Positions 50,364 to 61,049 are shown, counted from the first letter of the stretch. The stretch is 64,000 bases of DNA from Ctenosaura bakeri (GCA_948474755.1 CAOLHI010001429.1:699815-763814); one strand, 5' to 3'. Made by a program: numbers and translations. The notes: generated by a model not told the origin, from the sequence alone.

Positions 50364-50586
50364 CTCTCCTTTGGAAGCCTGAAGTGAGGTTGCCTATGAC
50401 AGCGCTTTGAGAGGTTGAAAAGGCGCCGGACAACCCGATGGCTCTTCTTGGAGAGTATCTTCAAGTTGGTGCCCAGTTTCTGATAGCGATGCTGAATATC
50501 AAGATCCATTGCCCAGTACTGGGAGATGGCCGTTATGTTCAAAAAGCGGTCTACTGGGAGCTTCTTCACCAGAGACTGTAGTTCCT
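50364..50586 (-). CDS. BRINP2: BRINP family gene, penultimate coding exon
   Basis: 223 bp, beginning with two bases that complete a glutamate codon and ending with two bases of an arginine codon. It encodes EELQSLVKKLPVDRFLNITA..., ISQYWAMDLDIQHRYQKLG, LKILSKKSHRVVRRLFNLSK and RCHRQPHFRLPKE. The acceptor is CTTTCTGTCTTACAG, with a good pyrimidine tract. The donor is GAGAG/GTCTGC. One N-glycosylation site is seen (NIT), with possible NLS. The basic SKKSHRVVRRLFNLSK segment is characteristic of the family. Phases join both neighbours without a frameshift, which is strong support that this is a real exon. Confidence 0.9.
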
Positions 50587-51245
50587 CTGTAAGACAGAAA
50601 GAAAATGTCAGCAAGAAGGATGCAGACTTTAAGAAGATAGAGAACCAAGTGATAACATTTGCCCTGCACCAAACTGTTTCAGACTGGTGAAAATGATGAG
50701 AGCAAGCTGCATATTTGAAGGCTGTCCCCCATTCCAAAATGTCCCTGAAAACATTAAAAAATGGTATTATAGGAAGACAGTTTCACCTCAGCCCTCTCCC
50801 TAACATACTCTGGTTTCTATAAGCAATAATTCTTTTCTATGAGCAGAATATTCAAAAAGGTAAACCCACCCTAATGACTGAAGTGGTGCAGTCTTGGGAA
50901 GGCATGTTGTTTGCTTCTGACAGATATATAAATTGCACGTAAGGCTGCAATTAAAAAAATGGCTACAGGAGGATGCAGTGGTGTTCCTCTTGAGTACTCT
51001 AAAATCCTCCTATCCTCACCCCTCCCTGTTCAGTGCCCTGCTCTGCCCATGGCAGTCAAAGAGGGGTTTACTGTATGGTGGACGAACCAGAGACACACAC
51101 ACACACTACTGAAGTTTCCTCCATTCCCAGCCTTCCAGTGTTGCCAAGGAAGGACAGCATGCAGAGTATAATCGCATTCCTTTTCACATGTTTATTATAC
51201 TCCATATGACTGGGAACCTGATAATGCTGCAGTTCCACCACCATG

Positions 51246-51355
51246 GCCATTTCCGCACTAGACAATTATAGTGCTATCTAAACTGCAGACCTCCGGATTC
51301 CATAGGATATTGAAAGTGGAATAGTAGCACTATAACAGTCTAGTGCAGAAATGGC
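51246..51355. mobile_element. Family A fold-back MITE, copy 7 (internally deleted)
   Basis: 110 bp. The left end GCCATTTCCGCACTAGAC runs to TAGTGCTAT and then jumps to CTAAACTGCAGACC; the right arm is complete (GGATATTGAAAGTGG...AGTCTAGTGCAGAAATGGC). Flanks CCATG and CTACG match at three of five, the other two being transitions. Confidence 0.86.
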
Positions 51356-52332
51356 CTACGTTTAGCAGATGTCCACAGTTACAGACAGACCTTCCCCATA
51401 AACACAGCTCAAGAGTGGCAGATCTAAAGTGTATCCTCAGCTGTTTCCACGTGTAAGTTTAAACTAGTTAAAACACAGTGTTTTCCAGAGGGCTCTCAGA
51501 AATGGTGGCAGACATATTTTTCTCACAGCATGTTATTTTCCTCAAGTACAGATCTTGCATTTAATCTGCTTTTTTGTGATTAGGCCCATGGGCTTAATTT
51601 GCAAGTCTAATTACTGAGCCATGCATTTCTGAGGAAATCCAATTGTGGGAAGGAAAATTCACTAATCGTAGGGAACATCGATTCTCCTTAAGGTTCACTT
51701 TACCCACTCTCCTGCAAATTCCAGAAGAGGGCTTTTGATTATTAAGAATTCTAAAGTTCCTGTGGAGAGGAGGATTTATCTAGATGGTAAAGACAGAACA
51801 GCAGGGGCCACAGTCTCTGCTTATTGTGCTCAAACCTTCCATTCAGCAGTGGTTAAATAAGTGCTAGTTTACAATAGATTTATTGAGGCTGGCATACCAT
51901 ATTAGATTTAGGAAGGCAGGACTTCAATATACATATATATTTTAAAAAACACCTTGACACTGTTTCAAAATTGATATAGTACTGGGAAATAAATTATTGG
52001 TAAAACAATTTTAGTTGGATAATGTTATTGAAGATGAATCCAATATGCTGTGTCTTATTTTAAGAGCTATGGTATTCAATTACATTCTATAAACTCTGTA
52101 TGTATCATGTATCTGATGTAATAGTATTGACTTCTCTCATATTTAAAGTGAATAAAAATGTCTTCATGCTCTCCTGTAAATAAGCCCAAGTGTGTGCAAA
52201 TGAACTGAACATTTATACTGTAATTCTTCTTCTGTTGTCTTTAGCTCCATCTCCTTCTGTGGCTTCCTTAAATCTGGAAAGTGCCAACTTTTTCTCCTCA
52301 TATGTTGTGCTGGTTTCCTCCCACCTCCATAT

Positions 52333-52543
52333 CCTAAAGGCACCAGATCCCTTCTGATCTTGGAAGTTAAGCAGGATCACTCCCAGTTAGTATTTGGATG
52401 GGAAACCAAGGATTACTATAGGTTATATTGCAGAAGAAGGAACTGGCAAAACCACTCCTGAGTATTCCATGCCTAAGAAAACTCGGTGAAATTCATGGGG
52501 TTGCCATAAGTTGATAGATGACTTGAAGCCACATACATACACA
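52333..52543 (+). mobile_element. 5S rRNA-derived SINE with BovB-type tail
   Basis: The head matches 5S rRNA including its internal promoter: TCTGATCTTGGAAGTTAAGC, then AGTTAGTATTTGGATGGGAA. A body follows (AGAAGGAACTGGCAAAACCA, ACTCGGTGAAATTCATGGGG), then the tail TTGCCATAAGTTGATAGATG ACTTGAAG, of the type shared with BovB-mobilised SINEs. About 210 bp and diverged by point changes. Not a functional 5S gene, because the first quarter and the 3' half of 5S are altered or missing. Confidence 0.85.
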
Positions 52544-54240
52544 TCTTAAGTTTCGGTTGGCAAAAAGATATTCTCTAATAAATTTTGGCACTGGAAGCAG
52601 CTGGATCATTCATCAGTTCTGTTACAGAGAACAGGAGCACTACCAGAACAAGGTGGGTTCCCTTGCCTGTTCTGCTTCCAAGCTCAGTTTTATTTTTATT
52701 TAAAAACATAGTGGCTGTTGCAGCAGACAAACCTTCTTCTCTCCAGAGTCAGTGGCAGAGGAAAGTGTAGCAGAGACCAACCACTTGAAGATACTGCCTT
52801 GCAAATCCTTCACATATTTGAAAAGAAGCTAGCTGAACCAATGATACGCTGTCTTGAGTGGCACATATGCAAAGAAGGGGCAGTCCTCTAGTGTCCTCAT
52901 TGGTTGCACAACCTCAGAGGGAGTGTTTGAGAGGTTTGCACACAGACTTGGAAAAACACATTTAATGAAAAAGGGTGCATAGCTGCAATCCCAACCTTAA
53001 ACAAGTGGCTGCCACATTCTCCTTTATAGACAGTATACACTCATTTCTCTCAAGCACCTGCCTCCACACACCTCTATGAGGCCAGATAACCTGCCCCTTA
53101 TGGCTCCACGGTCAGAGAGGCAGTCAAATCAATCGTCCTTTGAGAGTGCCGTCACAGCAATCCTTTGCTTCTTCTTTTAAGAGCTCTTGTTAAGAGTGTG
53201 CAATTTTGCATCTTTTTGCCTTTAAAAATAAAACTTTTTGGATACAAGAATATGGTGTTTCACCTAATTTAATTTTAAAAAAATGCAGTTAGCTTTCAGA
53301 TATTGCAAATGAAGCATACATTTTATTAATTTATTGGTTTAGGAAGTTACACATACATGTCAAAATCCAATCTCATTTTTATTCCTTATCTAGCTATGGG
53401 AATCTGCACATGTAAGTAGGATTCAGCAAGCATACTCCTAGTTAGGGATATAAATCTTTGGTTCCATTGTTCTCACATGCAAGAACAACAGATTTCAAAT
53501 GCTCTTTGCTGAGAGAGAGTCTGAACATTTTTGCACATTTTCCAATGATTTCTGTGCATGTTGGGATTTTTTTTTTTTTTTGGTAAAAATTAATTTGTAC
53601 AAACCCCTTTGTTTTATGAAGAAATATTTTTATGTGGAGATAGTCTGCAAAAACATTTACAGTTTGGAACTTTGTACAGAGAAAAACTGTTCAGAATAGC
53701 ATGTACAAAAGGCACCATTTTCTGCACAACTTTTTGTGCCAAACCAAACTTTGAGTATAAATTTTTCAAGCAAAAAAAAGACACTCTCCTCCTCCTCCTG
53801 CAGCAATTGGTTCTGAGATCACTTACACAGCACTTTTGTGAGAAACTGAGAACAAGAAGGATCGCAAGGATTCTTAACACCCTGCTTTTGGCTGGGTGAG
53901 AGCAGTTGTACAAAAAATAGATGCTGTACAGGTGGTTCCTGAGCCAATTTATGATGGCATTTATCATAAGCATGACAGGAGCAGCAGTTAACTGGCCTCA
54001 GCCACTCCCTCTAACCTGTACTATTGCTCATTATCTACTAGGCTACACATAAATTGCTTGGGCTACTACAATTGCTTTAATTTGCATTGGGAGAATTGTG
54101 TAAGTTTTTATCCAAGACCATCTGGTATGGTCAAGAGAAGCAGGGCTGTAGACGGTTTAGTCTGTACAGAGCCAACCAATTACACCTATTGGAAGGGGAG
54201 AGGGGAGAATCTAATGGAAGAAGCTTGGTTGTTTGCATCC

Positions 54241-54606
54241 ATACCCTCCAACATTCCCCAAATGTAAACAGGAACATATGCGGCCAAGCAACATCACTGT
54301 GTGGCAAAAATTAGTTGGGAAGAACACATAAGCTAGGAGAGGCTGCAGCAGTTTGCTTTTGCCTGAGCCTACTGGGAAGAGCAAGACTCTGCAACCACCC
54401 TTCCTCTCCTTCCTGCTGAGTTAATTGAATGCAAACTACTTTTGCATTTTGAATTCAGTTTGCTGCAATTGAAGTAAGCAGAGGACAAAGGGGACAAAGT
54501 AGTAGTAGGAGAGAGAAACCAAGACATTTTAAAAGTAATTAGAAAAGGTGAAATGACAGAGGATTAATGGGGCTATCCCTGCCAAATTGGAACAGCTGGA
54601 TATGTT
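54241..54606 (-). mobile_element. Family C interspersed repeat, copy 2
   Basis: The reverse complement aligns with 47639-47991 over its length. The left edge ATACCCTCCAACATTCCCC corresponds to the right end of copy 1. The other end is mutated (AACAGCTGGATATG for ACAGTTGGAGGGTAT). Confidence 0.62.
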
Positions 54607-55067
54607 CACCTATCAAATTTTGGAGAATATGCTCTGTGTGTGTTTGGTATAGGAGGGAGGAGATGGCCAAGAAATGTTGAGGGAATTATTCAGGGCAAGT
54701 TCTTACACTGAAATTAAACCAAGTTGTAACACTGTGATATGTATAGTGGCAACTAACAACATGTGTGATGTTTGAATCTCCTATTCTAAATTAAATTTTT
54801 TCTATTCTTCAGTAAAGCTTTGCTATCATTTTATTTTATATCTATGCCTGGGAGTAATTCATTTAAGAGTTTATAGCAGAAAGCTGTCATTAAACCCAAA
54901 TTAAACACATTCACTTATCTAACAGTTTTGTTATCTTAGGACTCCAAACATTAAACCCAGAATGTGGTTTAATGGTTATAGGGGCAAAGTGAGTGACATG
55001 AGCCCTTGAGTTGATGTCTGTGTGAGCAACCCAGACAAGTGATCCTCACAGGTCCATCTGGAGAATC

Positions 55068-55288
55068 ATAGAATCATAGAAATGTAGAGTTGGAAGAGAC
55101 CACAGGGGCCATCCAGTCCAACCCCCTGCCATGCAGGAACACCCTCAAAGCACTCCCGACAGATGGCCATCAAGCCTCTGCTTAAAAACCTCCAAAGAAG
55201 GAGACTCCACTACACTCCGAGGCAGCATATTCCACTGCCGGACAGCCCTGACTGTCAGGAAGTTCTTCCTGAGGTTCAGGTGGAATCC
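55068..55288 (-). mobile_element. CR1 LINE, short 5'-truncated copy
   Basis: Begins at the CR1 3' terminus (AATCATAGAATCATAGAAAT) and is almost identical to 39846-40068 until about 55288, where a family B remnant begins. Both share the diagnostic CACAGGGGCCATCCAGTCCA. Confidence 0.88.
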
Positions 55289-55567
55289 CACATGCTCTTC
55301 TACATGGTCCCATTGCAATCCCACATTGCTGACGCGCTCTCCTCTGCACCTGCTTGCTCCATGCGGAAGGGAGTGCAATAGTGCCACCTCTTCCTTCTGC
55401 AGCACAGCCGGGCACATTCCATTGCTGTGCTATGGATGGAAGCATAGCCATTGTGCTTCCACAGCTTCTGCATGGCTGGGAGTGATGGAACCGCCATGTG
55501 ATTGCAGGTGCAAAACCATCTGCCATCCTGTCTCAGAAGCGGCACAGCCTCCTCATGAACAAAGGGC
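55289..55567. mobile_element. Partial or diverged family B element
   Basis: Contains CTCTTCCTTCTGCAGCACAG, then CCGGGCA, like copy 6 (CTCTTCCTTCCGCAGCGCAG). It ends AAAGGGC at 55567, followed by CTCAG. The left terminus is not recognisable. Confidence 0.5.
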
Positions 55568-56276
55568 CTCAGAAGAGAGACCTCAAGGGCCATCCGGTCA
55601 AACCCTTGCAGGAATACACAATCAAGTATTTCCAACATATGGCTACCCAACATTTGTTTAAAAACCTCCAAAGAAGCAGACTCCACCACGCTCCAAGGTA
55701 GTGTATTACACAGTTGAGCAGCTCTTATCCTCATAAAGTTCTTTCTAAAGTTTAGATGGAATCACTTCCTGTAATTTGAAGCCGCTACACCATGTCCTAG
55801 GCCCTTTTTGCATGGCATTTCCAATGTGAAAGGGCCCCTTGAGCGTTGCACACATGTGAGGAGCAGTCCACACAATGCACTCACATTTGAGCGACGCTCA
55901 AGGGCCTGACGCAGACTGCGCACGCATTTTTTCATTTTCAGCTTGAAGCCGAAAATGCTGCGTGGTCACGCATCGCTCCGGGGCCCCGCACACACTTACC
56001 TTGCATCGGGTGCCAGGCCGGTCACATTTCCTGTCTCAGTGCAGCCTGGGAGGCCCCAGGCTTCACTGAGAAAGGAAGAGGCGGAGCCAAAGAAGCAGGG
56101 AAAGGAGAGTCTCTCTGGAGGCTGCTTGCACGAGCCCCGCACCCCAGCACCACAAAAAGGTATGGTGCAAAAAGGGTACTAGTCTCTGGAGCAACAGAAA
56201 ACATGGCAGAGGGGTTGGAATGGATGGCTCTTGTGCTCTCTTCCAATTCTATAATTCTATGATTTTATGATTCTAG
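55568..56276 (-). mobile_element. Older CR1 fragment interrupted by family B copy 5
   Basis: The minus strand from 55800 leftwards is a diverged CR1 3' end (complement of AAACCTCCAAAGAAGCAGAC and GGCCATCCGGTCAAACCC). Across the family B element the sequence resumes with TCTCTGGAGCAACAGAAAAC, which continues the CR1 match seen at 40099-40130. From about 56200 a second CR1 tail runs in the plus direction, ending ATAATTCTATGATTTTATGA at about 56270. Confidence 0.65.
55801..56177. mobile_element. Family B DNA transposon, copy 5, nested in CR1
   Basis: 377 bp, with ends GCCCTTTTTGCATGGCA and GGTGCAAAAAGGGT. Flanks CCTAG (55796-55800) and ACTAG (56178-56182). The uninterrupted CR1 at about 40100-40120 reads GTCCTGGTCTCTGGAGCAGC, so the empty site is GTCCTAGTCTCTGG and the duplicated stretch is five bases. 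It has the hairpin ATTTTCAGCTTGAAGCCGAAAAT and a CTTACCTT motif at 55996-56003. Confidence 0.88.
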
Positions 56277-56573
56277 TTCTGCCTTTTCTCTGTCCCCTGT
56301 TAGCATTTTGCTGTCTTCTCAGCATAGTGGCAGTACCATTTTCTTGCTCTTCCTTTTGCTATGGGCATAATCAAAAAAGCCTTTTTTTAAAAAAAAAAAA
56401 ATAACCTCTCTACCAAGCCTGAGTTTGTTTTGTGCTTTAGCTTTTCTGACTTTTTCCTTTCATGTGCTGGCTATTCATTTGAATTCCAATTTGGTGATTT
56501 CCCTCATTTTGCATGATTACCATTTTGCAAGCTGCTGGTTATGTGGTGCCATGGCTATAGCAAGAGTGAGGAA

Positions 56574-56682
56574 TTTGTGGTTCTCCAGATGTTGTTAAAT
56601 TGCAACTCTCCTCAGTTCTAGGCACACACTGCCAATGATAAGGGATGACAGAAACTGCAGTCCAGCATCTGGAGCACCACAT
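56574..56682. mobile_element. Family D fold-back repeat
   Basis: TTTGTGGTTCTCCAGATGTT on the left and CCAGCATCTGGAGCACCAC on the right are inverted copies. The inner arms TTGCAACTCTCCTCAG and GATGACAGAAACTGCAG pair less well. Confidence 0.6.
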
Positions 56683-56694
56683 CATTGGAATGCA

Positions 56695-56830
56695 GCACTA
56701 GACTTAAACCAAGCAGATTTGGATTTAAATCCATGAAGCTCACTGGATGACCTTCGACCAGTCATTCTGTCTCAGCCTGAACTAATCACACACGGTTGGT
56801 CCAAAGACAGAAGTGGACAGAAAAGCAAAA
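56695..56830 (+). mobile_element. tRNA-derived SINE fragment
   Basis: GCACTAGACTTAAACCAAGC, then GGATTTAAATCCATGAAGCT CACTGGATGACCTTCG and CAGTCATTCTGTCTCAGCCT match the head and body of a squamate tRNA SINE. No tail is visible. Confidence 0.62.
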
Positions 56831-57813
56831 TAATGTGTGTGGAAGCAAACAGGTAGGTGACTCTTTTGTAGTGGAGCAGAGTTGGAGACAGAGTACCAAG
56901 GCTGCATTTGTCAAATCCTAAAGGAGCACTCTCCTCCCCTTTACGCTTTTTCAAGTATATACCAAGCAGTGATGTCAGTGAAGAAATACAGCTACCTGTG
57001 AATCACTTACCTTTTAATTATTTCCTTTCTTTTAATGCAGTGCTGCCATTAGTCCCTGCTGAGGTAGCTAACACTAGTTGAAATTCTCCATGTGTAGTGT
57101 GGCACTCCAGTTGTAACCCCTACTAGCAGACCCAGTCCCAGAGAAGTATAATATTTAATATCAAAAAGTTATTAAGCCAGAGGTTCACCAGACAGGAATG
57201 CAGACATCTGGGTCTATAAACCAAAGCATTTTTAGTGAGGTCAGGCCAACATGCTCCCAGTCACGTCTCGAAGAGGGAAACCTCAGAAAGGCATGTACAC
57301 ACACATCAAATGGGCTGGCCGCACCTTGAGAGACCAAGTGTCTCCCAGACAAGGTTATCAATTGCAATCACAAGAACTACAAAGATGAGGTCCATCTGCA
57401 TAATTCAGCTATTGTCCTTTTCCAGGAAAGGGTCTGCCTCCCCAGGCATACTTTGCACTATAAATGAGTCCCCTTTTGGGGCTTTCTTTGGAGAATTCCC
57501 ACCTTTGACTAGCTTCTGTCATGCTGCTAGTTTGAGGCTCCCCTCAGTTTGTTTGTTTGTTTGTTTTTGGTGCTGAACTATCTTTGCTTGCTTCTTCCTG
57601 AGCTGCAGTCTCCAAGATCAGGTGAAGTATAACTGCTTTCTTTCCCTCTGCTTTTCCTGCTCTTAAGTCCTTCAGACTCAGTAGTTCTTGTGTGCTTGTC
57701 TGAGTGACCGCTTTGTGTGTGTGTATGGAGATTCTGCCAATTCTGATAAATAAAATACTTTTAATTGGACACTTGACTTGTCTCCCATGCAGTCTGACTC
57801 CATAGACATAGGG

Positions 57814-58243
57814 ACCCTTTCTGCAGCTTACCTCCGTCTGGCGCAGTTGCGTGGGGATCACACAAGCAGCCTCTTCCATGAAGCACTCGCATCCCTTCTG
57901 CTCTGTCTCTGCAGCAGCTGCCTGCTGGCCAGCAGACAGCATGAGGGCTCTGCCTCTTCCTTCCGCAGCGCAGCCAGGTATTTTCCCAGGCTGCACTGGG
58001 GGAGGAAGTGCAAGGGCCGCAGCTCCGGAGGCTCTGCATGGACAGTAAGTGCATGTGGCGCCCCAGAGTGATGCGTGATCATGCATCATTTTAGGCCAAA
58101 AGCCGAAAATGAAATATTGCACGATTGGTGCCTGCTGGCCCTGGCAGCGTTGCGCGATTGCGAGGATGTCATGTGAAATGCTCCTCGCAATTGCACGATG
58201 CTCCAGAGGCCCTTTCACATGACAAATGTGGTGCGAAAAGGGC
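57814..58243. mobile_element. Family B DNA transposon, copy 6
   Basis: Ends ACCCTTTCTGCAGC and GGTGCGAAAAGGGC, flanked by TAGGG and CAGGG (4 of 5). It lies in the opposite orientation to copies 1, 3 and 5: TCTTCCTTCCGCAGCGCAGC, hairpin CATTTTAGGCC..GCCGAAAATG, and a GTAAG motif in each direction (CTTACCTC at 57827-57834; AGTAAGTG at 58044). It lies in the BRINP intron 340 bp from an exon. Its CTTACCTC end is donor-like on the minus strand, the same strand as the gene. Confidence 0.86.
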
Positions 58244-58585
58244 CAGGGTTAAAGATCTCGCTGTGTTGCCCTATCCTCTGCTTTGCTAAGCAGTGCTCTG
58301 CTAATTCCCCCAATCTTTGCATTTTTGGAGCAAATCCGGGTGTCCCTCAGGGGCTCCCAGAAGTCAGGGTAACACACTGTACAGAAAACATGTCAATGTC
58401 TCCCTTTTCCAGGCAGGCGAAGGTTCCTGGCTCCTGTTGCTAAGTATCTGGTGAAGGTCCTCCAATTGTACGCTTTGTTTTTTCCCTTTTTTCCCTTGTG
58501 ATCTCCATTAATCTAAAAAAAACCTGTGTCATGTCTGCCTAAAAACAACGCTTTGGGAGGGAGAAAACACATTTCCAAACCTCAC

Positions 58586-58822
58586 CTGAGTCCTGAAACT
58601 GTTGGTTGTGAGTCTCCCAAGCTTCCTGAATCTGGAGAAGACTCTCTTCCATAGCTTGGATGTCAACCTCTGGACAGTTGCATTGTGGGAAACTAGACCC
58701 ACACTGGCACCAGCAGTCATTCTCTCGGCAGATCAGCTCCCCCTCTGAATTGCAAGTGATGTAGCTCAGGGCAGCAGCCACAAAACGTTCTTGCAAATAC
58801 TCTGGCAGCAGTGCTTGCAGGC
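58586..58822 (-). CDS. BRINP2: BRINP family gene, antepenultimate coding exon
   Basis: 237 bp: two bases finishing a codon, 78 codons and one base left over. It encodes LQALLPEYLQERFVAAALSY, ITCNSEGELICRENDCWCQC, GSSFPQCNCPEVDIQAMEES and LLQIQEAWETHNQQFQDS. The cysteine cluster (C-C-C-C-C-C within about 25 residues) follows the MACPF region in this family. Acceptor CTACTGTCCGCAG; donor ACTCAG/GTGAGG, close to consensus. The leftover G plus AG of the next exon gives glutamate, so the junction reads QDSEELQSLV. Upstream exons with the signal peptide and the MACPF domain are not in the window, so the gene is partial here. Confidence 0.9.
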
Positions 58823-60582
58823 CTGCGGACAGTAGGCAGAGATGTTGTAAGTTTCAGTTGAGTGACGACTGCACAGAAGATAAACGAGTACTTTGGAAAC
58901 TCACTTCCACAACTGATTAAAAAAAAAACCTACTCTTTGCAAGAATTATCCTTTCCAGGGGTCAAAATCTTTCTATATTGCATGTCAATGTAACTATATT
59001 AGTTTGGACATGTACAAAAACATGAATATGTTCAAATGCTCTGCTTAATGTGAGATGGCTGAAGAATGTACATAAATGTACATAAACACTGGCAATTATG
59101 AACATGTCCAGAAAGGTGGGGTGAACATGCAAAAAGGTTAGAATGAACCTCTGCTACCTGAGATCTTGGATTACTTCTGTGGAAGGACAATACTGGGCTA
59201 GACAGTACAGTGGCCTGACTCTTGGTGAAACAGAGGTTTTGGGCTTACTGTGAATTTAAGTTCTTCTCAAAAAACAGTAGCACTGAGTTGTAGGTGCTGC
59301 CTTGGGGGCTGAGAAGTCTTATTTTCTACAGTCAGGTGATGGAGGGGATTCTCCTCGATTGACCCTCAGATACTGCTATGAAAGAAGCACTTGTGCCAAA
59401 ATCAAACCACCAAACCAGCAGACAAAGAAACAGAATCCAATTTTTTTAATTCATTAAAAATGGACTCTTCCTTTGTCCCCATGAAGAGTCCCCATGAAGA
59501 GTCTAAAGAAGAAATATGGATGTCTGATGGAAGGAATCATTCAAGTGGAATGGGGGTTGAATGTGAAAGCTTTGAGGCTAAGGATGGACCCTGCAGCAAG
59601 CTGTTAAACCTGAAGAACTGGAAACTGGAACGAAACACTACACTGCTACCCAGGCTGGGCCTAGCTGTCATCCCTCCTTCAAGAAAACAGAAGTCCATAG
59701 TACATCAAGACTGCATTTCTGTTTCCTTCCTCAATGGGAATAAATGTTGAGATGCTAAAATACAATACATCTTGGCCCAGCCATTAACAGTTGTGATGCT
59801 TCACTGTCCATCTCTATAAAAGTGTTGAGACAACCAGTGTCCTACATGTGCCTCAGGTGAGACAAACAAATTTGTTTCATAGTTCTTGATGAAGATATCA
59901 GTATAGATCCAACTTGCCCCCCCCGGTTTTTCAGAGAAAATCCTTCTTCTGCAGATGTCACCTGGCCTCCAGGAGAATCAGCTGGTATGCCCTCATATCT
60001 TATATTGACTTCTGCACTTCCAGAAGTTTCATGCTCATCTCTCTATCTCTGGCTTACCAGATCCCTTGCTGTCATGCTCCCCTGCAGCAAGATCCTCAGA
60101 TGCTGTCTACTGCTACCATTTTGTACTGATGTTTCCCAATGGAGAGCTGCTGTGGCAGAGGGTGTAGTGACCTTCAGCTTTCTCTTTTTTTTTAATGATT
60201 AGTTTGTATGGTGGCAGAATATTCATGTTCTTGGCAACCTGTGTCTGAAAAATCCAAATAGAACCACCAGGATCTTAGGGAAACATCTGAAAGCTGAAGA
60301 AGGACTGAAATGAAGGCTGTGGAACAGCTGGACCAAATTTATTTGTTTTAAGAACATCTGCTCAAGTTTCATTGTCCAAACTGCCTTTCCCCCTCCCTAC
60401 ACACCCTCTTTTCTAGACTGATTTAGGAAATACGCAGGAGATACTCTTATGTTTTCTGGGACTGCTAGATGTAGTAGAGATGTAAAACTCCTCAAAATGC
60501 TGAAGCCATTGGGGGAAACACATTCTTTCTGTCTGTCTGTTTCTTTGGAAGGGTGGAAATTTTCAGAAAATTAAATGCCACA

Positions 60583-60850
60583 TTATATTCTTTTATTTAT
60601 TTATTGTTTGTTTGTTTGTTTGTTTGTTTGTATCCCGCCTCTCCATATGGATCGAGGTGGCAAACAACTTACAAATAGCATGTATTTGAAACATTTCTAT
60701 ACATGCCCCCAACAAGCTGGGTACTCAAAATCACCTTGTTACTTTAGGTACCTGAAATGTATTATTTCTAATTTAATATGGCTTAAAATTAAATTCAGAC
60801 TCTTTATTCAGACAATAATAAATAAAAAAATTTAGTTTTTAAATTTTTTA
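60583..60850 (-). mobile_element. L2-like LINE 3' end with (GTTT)n
   Basis: (GTTT)6 at about 60606-60631, then GTATCCCGCCTCTCCATATG and GATCGAGGTGGCAAACAA, the complement of an L2-like terminus comparable to GAGCCATGGGGAGAGGCTGG at about 16110. The A/T-rich remainder is decayed 3' UTR. Confidence 0.55.
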
Positions 60851-61049
60851 TTTTTATTTTTACAAAGGATAGTGATAGGGTCCTGAAACAGCTCAAAAGC
60901 ACATGAACCTCAGGAGGCTTTTTGGTTTTCCACAATTATGAGAATCAGAAAAAAAGAAGAAATTATCAGCATCAGTAAAACAAAGGGAACTAATTTTGTC
61001 TCTTCTAATCCTACATACAGTCCTTTGGACACCAAGCACTGCTAAAAAG

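Larger units (their letters stand above)
50587..58585 (-). other. BRINP intron, repeat-rich
   Basis: 8.0 kb, with donor TCAG/GTGAGG at the right (strong) and acceptor TTACAG at the left. It holds family A copy 7, a 5S-derived SINE, family C copy 2, a CR1/family B mosaic (55068-56277), a family D repeat, a tRNA-type SINE and family B copy 6. The parts at 51360-52330, 52545-54240 and 56830-57810 show no gene or named repeat. Confidence 0.8.

Noticed and set aside
52333..52420. Possible 5S rRNA gene
   Set aside because: Only the central part of 5S is present, with substitutions in the promoter and a SINE body and tail attached.
55131..55734. Frames of 114-176 codons on both strands
   Set aside because: They cross from CR1 into a family B remnant and back, so they are chance fusions of repeat sequence.
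59391..59750. 119-codon plus-strand frame within the BRINP intron
   Set aside because: No family resemblance; the local tandem copy of CCCATGAAGAGT and lack of splice signals suggest chance.
60583..60835. 86-codon frame with FLFVCLFVC-like start
   Set aside because: Produced by the (GTTT)n run and an L2-like tail.
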